From positions 16,680 to 80,679 of the forward strand of contig CALGGR010000326.1 of NCBI GenBank assembly GCA_937915755.1: a stretch of DNA of 64,000 nucleotides. Reading direction: 5' to 3'. A program made the position numbers and the translations under genes. The notes beneath the pieces were generated by a model. That model saw only the letters and a list, made by a program, of their open reading frames with translations, ran no database searches and was not told the DNA's origin. The DNA comes from an uncultured Fretibacterium sp. Lineage in GTDB: Bacteria > Synergistota > Synergistia > Synergistales > Aminobacteriaceae. Positions 51,384 to 59,380 of the stretch are shown one piece after another. The stretch's first letter is position 1. The number at the start of each line of letters is the position of its first letter.

Positions 51384-52583
51384 CTATTTCACGTAACTTT
51401 CTGAACGCTCCAGCATTTTCTGACGGTCGAGGGGCTTAACGTTGTCAACAATCCAGTCGCGCATCTTCTGACCTTCCGGAGTATCTTGGGACGCTGAGAG
51501 AAATTCCAGCTTAACGCCCAAATTCTCCGCAACATCATGAGCGATTAACGGCCAAACTTTCCCGATGTCCCCGACAATAGGAATACTTCCCTCGTGCCGC
51601 GCAAATGCTGACATCTCCATTCTGAACGGGATATTTGCCGCCTTAGTCTTGGGAAGTCCCTTGTCGATTGCCTCCTGAACGGTCTTGTTAAGCTCGGTTG
51701 CCCTGCGTAAATTCTCGTCGAGGTCAATGCGTATCAGCGTCTTGTCCCTGAGATTGTAGGTGTTCTGTCCCGACCACCACGCCCAAATTCCATGCCCCGT
51801 GTAGCACTCGAAAGGCCCGTCGTGAATCTCCTGCGTCAAAGCCACCGCGCTCTCGATGATAACGTCGCAGTCAGCAAGCATTCGTGATATTCGCATTGAA
51901 CGCTCAGAGACAGGAATCGAATCACCTATCGACATTCCAACAGCACCGCCCCCGACAAGCTGAGGTATTGTAACAAGAACAGGGACGTTCCTCCTTGAAG
52001 CCGCGCCCAGCATCGTGTGTTCATCGCAGCCCCATCCCGCCACAGTCTCAAAAGGAAGCCCGTAAATCCTCGCGAGGGACAGGACTTCGTGAGCGAGCCT
52101 CTCTGTACGCAAGCCCATAGGGTAGGCCATGTTACCGGCAGCCTTGATGATCTCGTTGACGTGGGGGAGATTTTTGCCGCGTTCGAGAAGGTCATCGTCG
52201 AGGGGCATCTCATGTTCCAGAGCGTCAAGTTCGTCGTCATTCATGCAAGTGAACTCGAAGACATCACCGCGAGGCATCTTGCTCATGTCCATTCCGAGAG
52301 ATTTTGCGTCGACGCGGAAGACCCTGTCGAGTGAGCCGGCCATTTCGTGAGCAATTACGGCGGAGCTTGTTGAGACGGCATCGACCAGTCCGGCGCGAAT
52401 CAGTTCGGCGATGAGTGTGGTTACGCCTTCGTGAATGTTTGGGCCTGAACCTGTAACGATCATGACTTTGCGGCCATGTTTCTTAGCGTCTGTGAGACGT
52501 TCAACCGCGATGGACAATGCTTCCTTTGAGCGTTCATCGAGTGAGTTCCTGAAGTAATCTAGCTGTGGTAATCCGAATAACAT
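51384..52583 (-). CDS. conserved protein resembling deoxyhypusine synthase (function unknown)
   Basis: 399 aa from ATG 52583 (AAGGAGG upstream). VMIVTGSGPNIHEGVTTLIAELIRAGLVDAV... near residue 40 and a later RRNVPVLVTIPQLVGGG ... GDSI block near residues 215-235 recall the NAD-binding Rossmann fold of deoxyhypusine synthase and its bacterial relatives, but I cannot confirm the active-site Lys. Conserved Trp/Cys-rich stretches (VAGWGCDEHTML; CYTGHGIWAWWSGQ) suggest an enzyme. Neighbours do not explain its role. Confidence 0.45.
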   Translation of the reverse strand: MLFGLPQLDYFRNSLDERSKEALSIAVERLTDAKKHGRKVMIVTGSGPNIHEGVTTLIAELIRAGLVDAVSTSSAVIAHEMAGSLDRVFRVDAKSLGMDMSKMPRGDVFEFTCMNDDELDALEHEMPLDDDLLERGKNLPHVNEIIKAAGNMAYPMGLRTERLAHEVLSLARIYGLPFETVAGWGCDEHTMLGAASRRNVPVLVTIPQLVGGGAVGMSIGDSIPVSERSMRISRMLADCDVIIESAVALTQEIHDGPFECYTGHGIWAWWSGQNTYNLRDKTLIRIDLDENLRRATELNKTVQEAIDKGLPKTKAANIPFRMEMSAFARHEGSIPIVGDIGKVWPLIAHDVAENLGVKLEFLSASQDTPEGQKMRDWIVDNVKPLDRQKMLERSESYVK

Positions 52584-52633
52584 AAAAATTCCTCCTTCGT
52601 AATGAATATTATCACCGCGAGGAGGATTTTTGT

Positions 52634-52954
52634 TCACACATTTTTGAACGCCGTGCCGTACATTATGATTTCAGCCGCGCCTCCTGCGACTTGAGGTGTT
52701 GCAATTTTGACCCCATATACTCCGTCAGCACCAACCCTCTCAGCTTCGGAGATTAGCCTGGATTTTGCGAGTTCCGTCCCCTTCTGTATCATTTCAGCGT
52801 AATCACCAAGTTCACCGCCGACCGTCAAATTCCTGATGCTTGCCTTAGTGTCGCGTATGAAGTTGGAACTGAGGCAGCTAATCCCGTAAATTATCCCCAA
52901 ATCCTGAGTACCTGAGGGCGGAAATGTCCTCGTGCTTAAAATGATGTCGCTCAC
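52634..52954 (-). CDS. YbjQ-family protein
   Basis: 106 aa, the normal length of the YbjQ/DUF74 family (pentameric, sometimes called heavy-metal-binding domain). LGIIYGISCLSSNFIRD at residues 19-35, ELAKSRLISEAERVGADGVYGVKI near residue 62 and the C-terminal EIIMYGTAF fit. Function of the family is unclear. It overlaps the following large membrane protein gene by 4 nt, and its expression is coupled to it. Confidence 0.82.
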   Translation of the reverse strand: MSDIILSTRTFPPSGTQDLGIIYGISCLSSNFIRDTKASIRNLTVGGELGDYAEMIQKGTELAKSRLISEAERVGADGVYGVKIATPQVAGGAAEIIMYGTAFKNV

Positions 52955-54900
52955 TTTCCTTCACCTCCCGTTAATGCGAGATGCTTGAGTTCTTCGGGCT
53001 GTAAGACCTCGATGCTCTCCTTGTGCCGTCCAATCCAGCTTGAAATGTTGTCGAGGCTGTCAAGTTCCGCGCTGAAGATATATTTTCCGCTGCCGTCCTG
53101 CGCCGGTATCAACGTCTGCGTCATGTCCCACTGTGCTTTTCGGGCTTCCGTGATAAATTCCGGCGATATTACGAGCTTGACCTCATATTTCTTCACGAAG
53201 CTCATGGGCTGAACCTGCGGGGCTTGCTGTTGAATCTGAGGCGGTATTATGATTACGGGCTGTGATGTCTGCGGCATGGCCTGGTTGCGTCCCCTGAATA
53301 TCGGGAGAAGTATCCTCGCAAGCAAGGCAACAAACAGGACTGCTCCGGCGATTATGACGTAGAAGCCGTATTTCGACCAACGGTACTGCCAAGCTGACTG
53401 CCAAGGTTCGCGGGAGTCTTTCGGCAATTCTCGGAGACGATCTATCTCGTAGTGTATCTCCTCCGGGTCATGGCTCTTGTCCCCGAATAGCTGGGAAACG
53501 TAGCGTTCCGGCAAATCGTCAATCACCCATCTCATGTCCGACAGTGGAAGCCTCGAAGCCGTGTTTCGTGCTGAAGGTGTGAGCTTTCGTGCCATCCATG
53601 AAAGAAGCTCCAACGACTGTGAGTCTGGGCGGAACTTCTCCCAAATGTCATGCGGGAATATCGCGTAGAAATCGAAGTACTGAGTCCCCGCGAGCTTCAG
53701 CCATTCGTTAGCTTGCTCGATGTTCTCCTGCTGTAAGACCTGCATAAGCCTCCTGAAATTCTGAGGCGATGACTCCCGGATTCTTTCACCGAAATTCTCA
53801 AGGACGTAATCATATTTGTCGTTCCCCAAGATTTCAACAGATGATGAAATTCTTTCGGCAAACTGCATGGCCTCCGTATCACTCAATCCAACACTCAGAG
53901 ACTTTATTCGGGGGTCAGCAGCAAAAGTAACAGCCTGTGCCTTCGTTGCCTGAAGCATTCCGTAAGACGAAATCAGCACGTCCATCACATAAGGCTCCAT
54001 AACGTCCCAATATACTGCGGGCATCTCGCGGGAATACATGTTGAGATTCCGTTCGGTCAGCATTCGTCGAACATCGTCCTCAGCGTTCCATGCTATCGAG
54101 GCTACATCATAGAGAGACCATGCCAGCATCACAGGCCCAATCAACGGCAGAGTCTTTCCGATAGCTTTTCCGACTGCGCTTGCGGCCACCTTCTTGAAGA
54201 TCACGGCCTTCCCCGCGTACTTGGCGAGATACTTCACGAGCTGCTTACGGAACAACAACGCAATTCCTCCTGCGGCTGTTGCACCTGCGATTTTGAGGTC
54301 GGGATATTTCGTGCTGAGATTTTCACGGACATCTTCGAGGATTTTAGCACCGCTGTCCTGAGCTGCCGTACTCTGACGGATATATGCGCGTACCATTGGG
54401 TTCTTGTCGGCAGCTAGTAACATTATGCTCGCTCGCCTGTAGAAATCCGAGAGGTCATTCTGCAGCGATTCGCCCCACTTCTCCTCGACATCACGAAGGA
54501 AGTCATCGTACTGTTCAGCGAACTTGAAGGCTATGGCTTCCTGAATGTCATTGACGATGTTGCCGATGTTTGCGCCAAGCTGAAGACCTTTCGTTCCCCA
54601 GAGCATTCCGCCGGTCTTCTCCTCGAAAGCGTCATTGATGGATTTTCCGAGCTTCTCAGTCATTCCGAGAGCCTTCCATCTTGCATTGTAGAGACGGAGG
54701 AAATTGTTGCGGCTTTTCTTGAGACCGTCGCGGAAATTCACCCTGTCAATCTCCGAGACGTTCACGCCGATTTCACGAATTGCCTGCTCAATATCGGCCT
54801 CTCTTTGCGCTTCAGTCCTCATTAAATTCTCTGAGGCATCTTCTGCCCATGAGCATGAACACAGTGCAGCAACTATAATCAACGACAAGATTTTACGCAT
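52951..54900 (-). CDS. large secreted/membrane protein, unknown family (intact paralog)
   Basis: 649 aa. Signal peptide (ILSLIIVAALCSCSWA), then a mostly helical domain to about residue 200, two small-residue hydrophobic stretches (about 204-217, IAGATAAGGIALLF, and 250-270, LPLIGPVMLAWSLYDVASIAW), a helical region, a true membrane helix at 512-535 and a Pro/Gln linker (541-566) before a C-terminal domain of about 80 residues. The Gly/Ala hydrophobic pairs flanked by Lys recall pore-forming or phage-colicin-like helices, but that is only an impression. It has a shorter broken paralog upstream. I recognise no family. Confidence 0.75.
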   Translation of the reverse strand: MRKILSLIIVAALCSCSWAEDASENLMRTEAQREADIEQAIREIGVNVSEIDRVNFRDGLKKSRNNFLRLYNARWKALGMTEKLGKSINDAFEEKTGGMLWGTKGLQLGANIGNIVNDIQEAIAFKFAEQYDDFLRDVEEKWGESLQNDLSDFYRRASIMLLAADKNPMVRAYIRQSTAAQDSGAKILEDVRENLSTKYPDLKIAGATAAGGIALLFRKQLVKYLAKYAGKAVIFKKVAASAVGKAIGKTLPLIGPVMLAWSLYDVASIAWNAEDDVRRMLTERNLNMYSREMPAVYWDVMEPYVMDVLISSYGMLQATKAQAVTFAADPRIKSLSVGLSDTEAMQFAERISSSVEILGNDKYDYVLENFGERIRESSPQNFRRLMQVLQQENIEQANEWLKLAGTQYFDFYAIFPHDIWEKFRPDSQSLELLSWMARKLTPSARNTASRLPLSDMRWVIDDLPERYVSQLFGDKSHDPEEIHYEIDRLRELPKDSREPWQSAWQYRWSKYGFYVIIAGAVLFVALLARILLPIFRGRNQAMPQTSQPVIIIPPQIQQQAPQVQPMSFVKKYEVKLVISPEFITEARKAQWDMTQTLIPAQDGSGKYIFSAELDSLDNISSWIGRHKESIEVLQPEELKHLALTGGEGK

Positions 54901-54918
54901 TAAAACTCCTCCTTTGGA

Positions 54919-56133
54919 TTAGTGGCCCTCATAGATTCTGAAGGCTGGTGTGATTTCTGGGGATACTGGGACTGTAGGCTGAATGTCCGGTGATATGTCG
55001 GGTGATACTTCAGGGAGTGGCGGATAAACTTCTGGAAGTTCGTCCGACTCGATCAACATGGCCGCGAAGTTGTCAAAATCTTTGAGCTTTGCATCGCGTA
55101 TGAACTCGCCGTATTTTTCCAGAAGCTCATCAACCGTGTAACTCTTTCCGTCCGTAATTTCCTGAATGACAGCTATTCTGTCGGCAAAAAATCTCTGTTC
55201 CGCCTTCGATAACGGCCTTGTGAGTGCGATGACCATAGGATTTTCTGCCAGTGATTTCCCCTTGCTGACGTTGACGCTCAACTGCTCATAAGCGAATATA
55301 TACGCGTCCTTGACGTAAGACTCCATTCCCTCCCAGTATATTAGCGGGACTTCCTCAGAGTACATGTTGTTGTAAGCCTCGAAGATTTTGTTCCTGACGG
55401 TATCCTCAGCTTCAGCAAGCATCGAGTAAATATCCCACACGCTCCAAGCCATTATTGCCCAGCCGACTACAGGAATTGCAGTCCCTGCCGCTTTCCCCAA
55501 CGCTGTCCCCGCTAACTTGCGCCCGACGATTTTTGTTACGTAGTTCGTTAGCTGCTTCTTAGCGAGTATCATTAGGCCGCCTCCGACGATTCCCGCGCCA
55601 GAGACCGCAAATGTCCCGTATTTCGCGGAAAGTTCAGCTGAGATTTTCGACATTACAGCACGACCCTGACCCTCTGTAACACGGTCATAGTCCTGACGAA
55701 GATACGCCTGCGCCATTGGGTTAGCCTCAAGCTCGAAGTACATTGCCTCGCTTTGACGTTTGTAGAAATCGAGAATGTTCTCACGCAATTTCTCGCCCCA
55801 ATTTTCCTCAAGGTCTGAGAGAAACTTGTCGTAATCCCCCGCGAACTTGAACTCCGCTGACTGCTAAATTTTCTCATGAATGTTGTCGTAGTTCGAGGCC
55901 AACTGCATACGCATAGTCCCCCACATTAGAGGCTCTGTCTGCTCCGTGAAAGCGTCATCTACTGCCTGACGTAACTTCTTGGGAATGCCGAAAAGTTCCC
56001 ATTGCGATTTGTAGAGGCTTAGGAAATCGAACTTAGTCTTTGACATTGGGATACGGTCTAGGTTCACCTCTGCGGGGAATGAATACGTTGCCCCCAATAG
56101 TGAGAAGATTATTGATAACGCGATTACCTTCAC
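54919..56133 (-). pseudogene. paralog of the 649-aa protein, broken by one TAG
   Basis: From GTG 56133 (AAGGGAG upstream) a signal peptide and 89 codons run to TAG at 55864-55866; the same frame continues for 315 codons to 54919. Around the stop the paralog has DIQEAIAFKFA where this gene has EKI-stop-QSAEFKFA, so the stop replaces Gln120 of the paralog: CAG to TAG. The downstream piece keeps the two hydrophobic stretches (TFAVSGAGIVGGGLMIL; IPVVGWAIMAWSVWDIY) and a Pro-rich tail, but lacks the C-terminal membrane helix and domain. An internal ATG at 55788 could restart it without a signal peptide. Confidence 0.75.
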
Positions 56134-56225
56134 TTATTCACCAGCTCCCTTACATTTTGATTTTGGAAACTGAAAAGGATTATAACAGACCACTATCCGA
56201 ACTTAGGGGTGTTTTACTTTGCACG

Positions 56226-56255
56226 AAAAAAAGCCCCCGAAATTTTTTCGGAGGC
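56226..56255 (-). terminator. strong terminator of the FNT gene
   Basis: On the minus strand GCCTCCGAAA (56255-56246) pairs with TTTCGGGGGC (56042+200, i.e. 56242-56233) and is followed by seven T. It ends 8 nt past the channel gene. Confidence 0.88.
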
Positions 56256-56262
56256 CATGATT

Positions 56263-57090
56263 TTATTTCTTCCTACTGTATACGAACCAGTAGACAAATC
56301 CCACGAAACCAGCTCCACCGATAATATTTCCGAGAGTTACAGGTATGAGATTACCCGTGAACATGCTCGTCCAATTCAGCGCGTCAATTCCTGACTGAGA
56401 GACTCCGGCTTCGATTGCTTTGGCGACGTATGAGGGGTTGCACTTGGCGAATATTCCTGCGGCTATGTAGTACATGTTAGCAACTGAATGCTCGAAACCT
56501 GAAGCAACGAATGTCCATATCGGGAAGAAAACGCAGACCGCCTTACTGATGCCGTCCTTTGCGCCGAAAGATGTACAAACAGCGAGGCACACTAGCCAGT
56601 TGCAAAGCACCCCAAGAACCACAGCGGAACAGAACGGCAAAGCGACTTTCCCCACCGCCGCTTTTATGGTTACTGCACCGAGAAGGCCGCCCGTGTAATT
56701 AAGCTGTCCCGACCACGAAATGAGAATTGCAATCAGCACGCTTCCGACTAGATTTCCGGCGTAAACGACGACCCATGACCGCAATAACTGAGCGAGGGAG
56801 ATTTTGCGTTCACATAGCGCGAGAATCATTAGGTTGTTGCCGGTGAAAAGCTCGGCTCCGGCCATGAGTACGAGAATCAATCCTGCCGGGAATATCAGAC
56901 CGCTGATGAGTTTCGCGGTTGCAACGTCTGAGATTGTGTGAGTTGCCATGTTCGATGCCTGCGCGCCGAAAGCTATGAATGCTCCAGCAAGTATTCCGAG
57001 AATGAACTGATTTAACGCGCTGAGGTTGGCTTTCTTTATTCCGACGTTGACGGTGAAATCTGCTATTTCCGATGGTGAAAGGTAATTCAT
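56263..57090 (-). CDS. formate/nitrite transporter family channel
   Basis: 275 aa pentameric channel of the FNT family. Six membrane helices with the family's pore residues: GAFIAFGAQ near residue 36, ELFTGNNLMI near residue 79, and the central His in ASGFEHSVANMYY near residue 195 that relays protons. Typical substrates are formate, nitrite or hydrosulfide; formate is a guess that suits a fermenter. ATG has AGGAGGAATG upstream. A -10 TATAAT lies at 57120-57115 with CCTTAA in -35 position inside a motif shared with the HTH gene. Confidence 0.9.
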   Translation of the reverse strand: MNYLSPSEIADFTVNVGIKKANLSALNQFILGILAGAFIAFGAQASNMATHTISDVATAKLISGLIFPAGLILVLMAGAELFTGNNLMILALCERKISLAQLLRSWVVVYAGNLVGSVLIAILISWSGQLNYTGGLLGAVTIKAAVGKVALPFCSAVVLGVLCNWLVCLAVCTSFGAKDGISKAVCVFFPIWTFVASGFEHSVANMYYIAAGIFAKCNPSYVAKAIEAGVSQSGIDALNWTSMFTGNLIPVTLGNIIGGAGFVGFVYWFVYSRKK

Positions 57091-57131
57091 GAATCATTCC
57101 TCCTTTATGGGCAAATTATACTTCAAGCAAA

Positions 57132-57165
57132 ACGCCCTTAAGGTGTCCATGTTAAAGATTAGACT
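57132..57165. promoter_or_regulatory. promoter motif 1: CGCCCTTAAGGTGTC-N12-TAGACT
   Basis: AAGGTGTC ends at 57147; 12 nt later is TAGACT (57160-57165). The same arrangement occurs at 57441-57474. Here it also covers the -35 area of the divergent FNT gene. It replaces a normal -35 and may be a site for the WYL regulator coded nearby. Confidence 0.5.
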
Positions 57166-57190
57166 TGTCTCAAAGGAAGGCGGTGCAAAT

Positions 57191-57439
57191 ATGTCAAGGG
57201 GATTATCTTCAATGAGGATTGAACGTCTGAATATGCTTCTTGGGGCGCTGAGGTCGAGGGATTATATTTCGCGTGATGGGATTATGACTGAATGCAGATA
57301 TACGTCGAGCAGGACGCTTGAGAGCGATATACGATTTCTGCGTGAGGTATTCGGGGCGAAGATTCATTATAGCCGTAGAGTGTCGGGATATATTCTTGAG
57401 GACGCGGGGAAATATATTCTTGACGGAGGGGAAAAGTAA
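57191..57439 (+). CDS. 82-aa HTH protein, matches only the N-terminus of the nearby WYL regulator
   Basis: From ATG 57191 the protein reads SSMRIERLNMLLGALRSRD, then RTLESDIRFLREVFGAKIHYSR, matching SSLRIRRLLRLLAYLRKKGD and RALQDDIRLLRDEYRADITFKR of the WYL protein at 58367. It is just the winged-helix DNA-binding part and lacks the WYL domain. It could compete with or modulate the full regulator, or be a duplicated stub. Ribosome site AAGGAAGG is a little far. Motif 1 lies upstream. Confidence 0.7.
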   Translation: MSRGLSSMRIERLNMLLGALRSRDYISRDGIMTECRYTSSRTLESDIRFLREVFGAKIHYSRRVSGYILEDAGKYILDGGEK

Positions 57440-57440
57440 A

Positions 57441-57474
57441 ACACGCCTAAGGTGTCGGTGTGAAGAGCTATAAT
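57441..57474 (+). promoter_or_regulatory. promoter motif 2: CGCCTAAGGTGTC-N12-TATAAT
   Basis: ACGCCTAAGGTGTC ends at 57456 and TATAAT is at 57469-57474, again 12 nt apart. It drives the DUF1232-LRAT-WYL run. Identical spacing to motif 1 argues that this is one regulated promoter type. Confidence 0.55.
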
Positions 57475-57506
57475 AGTGTCAAATTTCACATTAGAGGTGC
57501 TAAATC

Positions 57507-57896
57507 ATGTCAAAAGAAATTAAAAGCGTAGACGACATTGACCCGAAATATTCAAAGAACTACTCGGACGATTCATTCTGGGAAAAAGTGAAGGGTGTCC
57601 TGAAGAGCGCGGGACTTCCGTTAATCTACAAGGCGTTTCAGCTCTACTACGTCATGCAGAGGCCGGATTGCCCAATCCACATAAAAGCCGCTATAGTTGC
57701 GACACTGGGATACTTCATCTCACCTATTGACCTGATACCTGATTTCACTCCGTTTGTGGGATTCAGTGATGACCTTGCGGCAATAGTTGCGGCTTTGGTA
57801 CTGGCACAGATGTATGTCGACGAGAACGTTAAGCGTCAGGCTCGTGAGGCAATCGACAATATTTTTGGTGCTGGGACTTCGGAGGGTCTTGACTGA
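57507..57896 (+). CDS. DUF1232 (YkvA-like) membrane protein
   Basis: 129 aa. The middle has the DUF1232 signature: helix with AAIVATLGYFISPIDLIPDFTPFVGFSDDLAAIVAAL at about residues 64-100, where the ISPIDLIPD block is diagnostic. One or two membrane segments. The family is wide-spread and its function unknown; members sit near stress and envelope genes. Its stop overlaps the ATG of the next gene by one base, so the two proteins are made together. Confidence 0.88.
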   Translation: MSKEIKSVDDIDPKYSKNYSDDSFWEKVKGVLKSAGLPLIYKAFQLYYVMQRPDCPIHIKAAIVATLGYFISPIDLIPDFTPFVGFSDDLAAIVAALVLAQMYVDENVKRQAREAIDNIFGAGTSEGLD

Positions 57897-58363
57897 TGGC
57901 GGTATCCCCCAAGAACGGCGATGTACTCCGTGTGAACAGAGGACTCTATTCCCACTACGGTGTCTACGCAGCCGACAAGAACCACGTAATCCATTACACC
58001 GGCGCAACAGGCCCTGACGACTTCAACGGAATTGTCCGCGAGACCTCACTCGACGAGTTCCTCAACGGCTCAGAAAATTTCAGCGTCTGCACATTCCCGG
58101 AGCACCCTCAGAATCTCCCCGCAATTCCCGCAAAGAACCCCCTTGCAAAAATCCTACAGTTCGCAAGAATCATAAAACTCATGGATTATCACCTCTATTC
58201 CGGCGACGAGACTGTTGAACGCGCAAGAAGCAAGCTCGGTCAAGGCGGCTACAATCTCGCCCTGAACAACTGCGAACACTTTGCCGTCTGGTGCAGGACG
58301 GGTGTGAAAGACTCCTCCCAAGTCAACAACATACTCAACATAATCACTCACATTTTCGACTGA
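57896..58363 (+). CDS. LRAT-domain (NlpC/P60-like) protein
   Basis: 155 aa. GDVLRVNRGLYSHYGVYAAD near residue 8 supplies the first His, and LNNCEHFAVWCRTG near residue 123 has the nucleophile Cys of the NCEHF motif, as in lecithin:retinol acyltransferase-like proteins. In known members this Cys-His pair transfers or hydrolyses acyl groups; bacterial substrates are unknown. No signal peptide or membrane segment, so it should be cytoplasmic or membrane-peripheral. It is fixed between DUF1232 and a WYL regulator. Confidence 0.88.
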   Translation: MAVSPKNGDVLRVNRGLYSHYGVYAADKNHVIHYTGATGPDDFNGIVRETSLDEFLNGSENFSVCTFPEHPQNLPAIPAKNPLAKILQFARIIKLMDYHLYSGDETVERARSKLGQGGYNLALNNCEHFAVWCRTGVKDSSQVNNILNIITHIFD

Positions 58364-58366
58364 GAC

Positions 58367-59380
58367 ATGGGACGCGAAATCTCCTCACTCAGAATACGAA
58401 GGCTCTTGAGACTTTTGGCCTACCTCCGGAAGAAGGGCGATTCAGGCGCGGAAGTCTCTGACATTCTCACTCACTGCGAGTACACGAACAAGCGTGCGCT
58501 TCAGGACGACATAAGATTATTGCGAGACGAGTACAGAGCCGATATAACCTTCAAGAGAAAGCGTCCTCAACGTTACTGCCTCATTGACGCGGGGGAATTG
58601 CTGTTCTCATTGAGGCTCGACATCAACGAGATTGGAGCATTAAGCATGGGCTTGGGAATGGCGATGCATTTCATACCGTTCATCAAGGACAGCTGCAAGA
58701 GATTATGGCGGAAGGTTGCAGAGCTTGCCCCTCAAAGTATGCTGAACATGGGTGAATGGCTTGCTGGTGCTGTAACTATGGAGGTTCCTGTGTCTGGAAT
58801 AAAGCCGCTGGTCTTCGAGATTGTCATTGAGGCCGTTCACGAGCATCAAGTTTTGGAGATTGAATACGTTTCACCATACAAGGACAGGGTGCCTAAGAAG
58901 CACATCATTTCCCCGTATGATATTTTCTTCAAGGCTCACTCATGGTACATGACAGCGGGGTGCGATGAGAGAGTTTTGATGTTCAAGCTGTCGAGGATAC
59001 GGAAAGTGAGGGCACTTGATGACGTTGAATTTTCGCCCCCGCCGGAAAATTACAACGCCGAGGATTTCAAAGCGTCATCATGGTACGTCAAGGGCGGTGA
59101 ACTTAAGCACAGTATGCACCTCGAAATCTGTGAACCAATGGCAACGATCGTCAGCGAGACAATGAGACACCCAACGCAAAGAATTTGGCGAATCGATTCT
59201 GAGACCATAGAACTTACCGCAGCTATCCCAGATTTGGACGAGGCCGCAAGATGGATACTCTCATGCAGTCCAAGCGTTAAGGTCATCGAGCCAGAGGAGC
59301 TTCGTGAAAAGGTCTGCGCTCTGGCTGAGAAAGTTATTTCGGCGAACTCCACGACGGAAAATAGAGCCTCAAGTGTGTAA
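58367..59380 (+). CDS. WYL-domain transcriptional regulator
   Basis: 337 aa. N-terminal winged helix (about 1-75: SSLRIRRLLRLLAYL, RALQDDIRLLRDEY), then a WYL domain from about residue 150 with HSWYMTAGCDERVLMFKLSRIRKVRAL near residue 200 and a C-terminal WCX-like extension. WYL domains bind nucleic-acid or nucleotide ligands and regulate stress, DNA-damage and phage-defence genes. It probably controls its own operon and motif 1/2 promoters. It converges with the next gene, overlapping it by 47 nt. Confidence 0.88.
   Translation: MGREISSLRIRRLLRLLAYLRKKGDSGAEVSDILTHCEYTNKRALQDDIRLLRDEYRADITFKRKRPQRYCLIDAGELLFSLRLDINEIGALSMGLGMAMHFIPFIKDSCKRLWRKVAELAPQSMLNMGEWLAGAVTMEVPVSGIKPLVFEIVIEAVHEHQVLEIEYVSPYKDRVPKKHIISPYDIFFKAHSWYMTAGCDERVLMFKLSRIRKVRALDDVEFSPPPENYNAEDFKASSWYVKGGELKHSMHLEICEPMATIVSETMRHPTQRIWRIDSETIELTAAIPDLDEAARWILSCSPSVKVIEPEELREKVCALAEKVISANSTTENRASSV

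Noticed and set aside
5826..55866. Alternative genetic code with TAA or TAG as Gln
   Set aside because: Many intact genes here (topA, dppA, dppB, pepT, larC, wecB) end in TAG or TAA at the right length.
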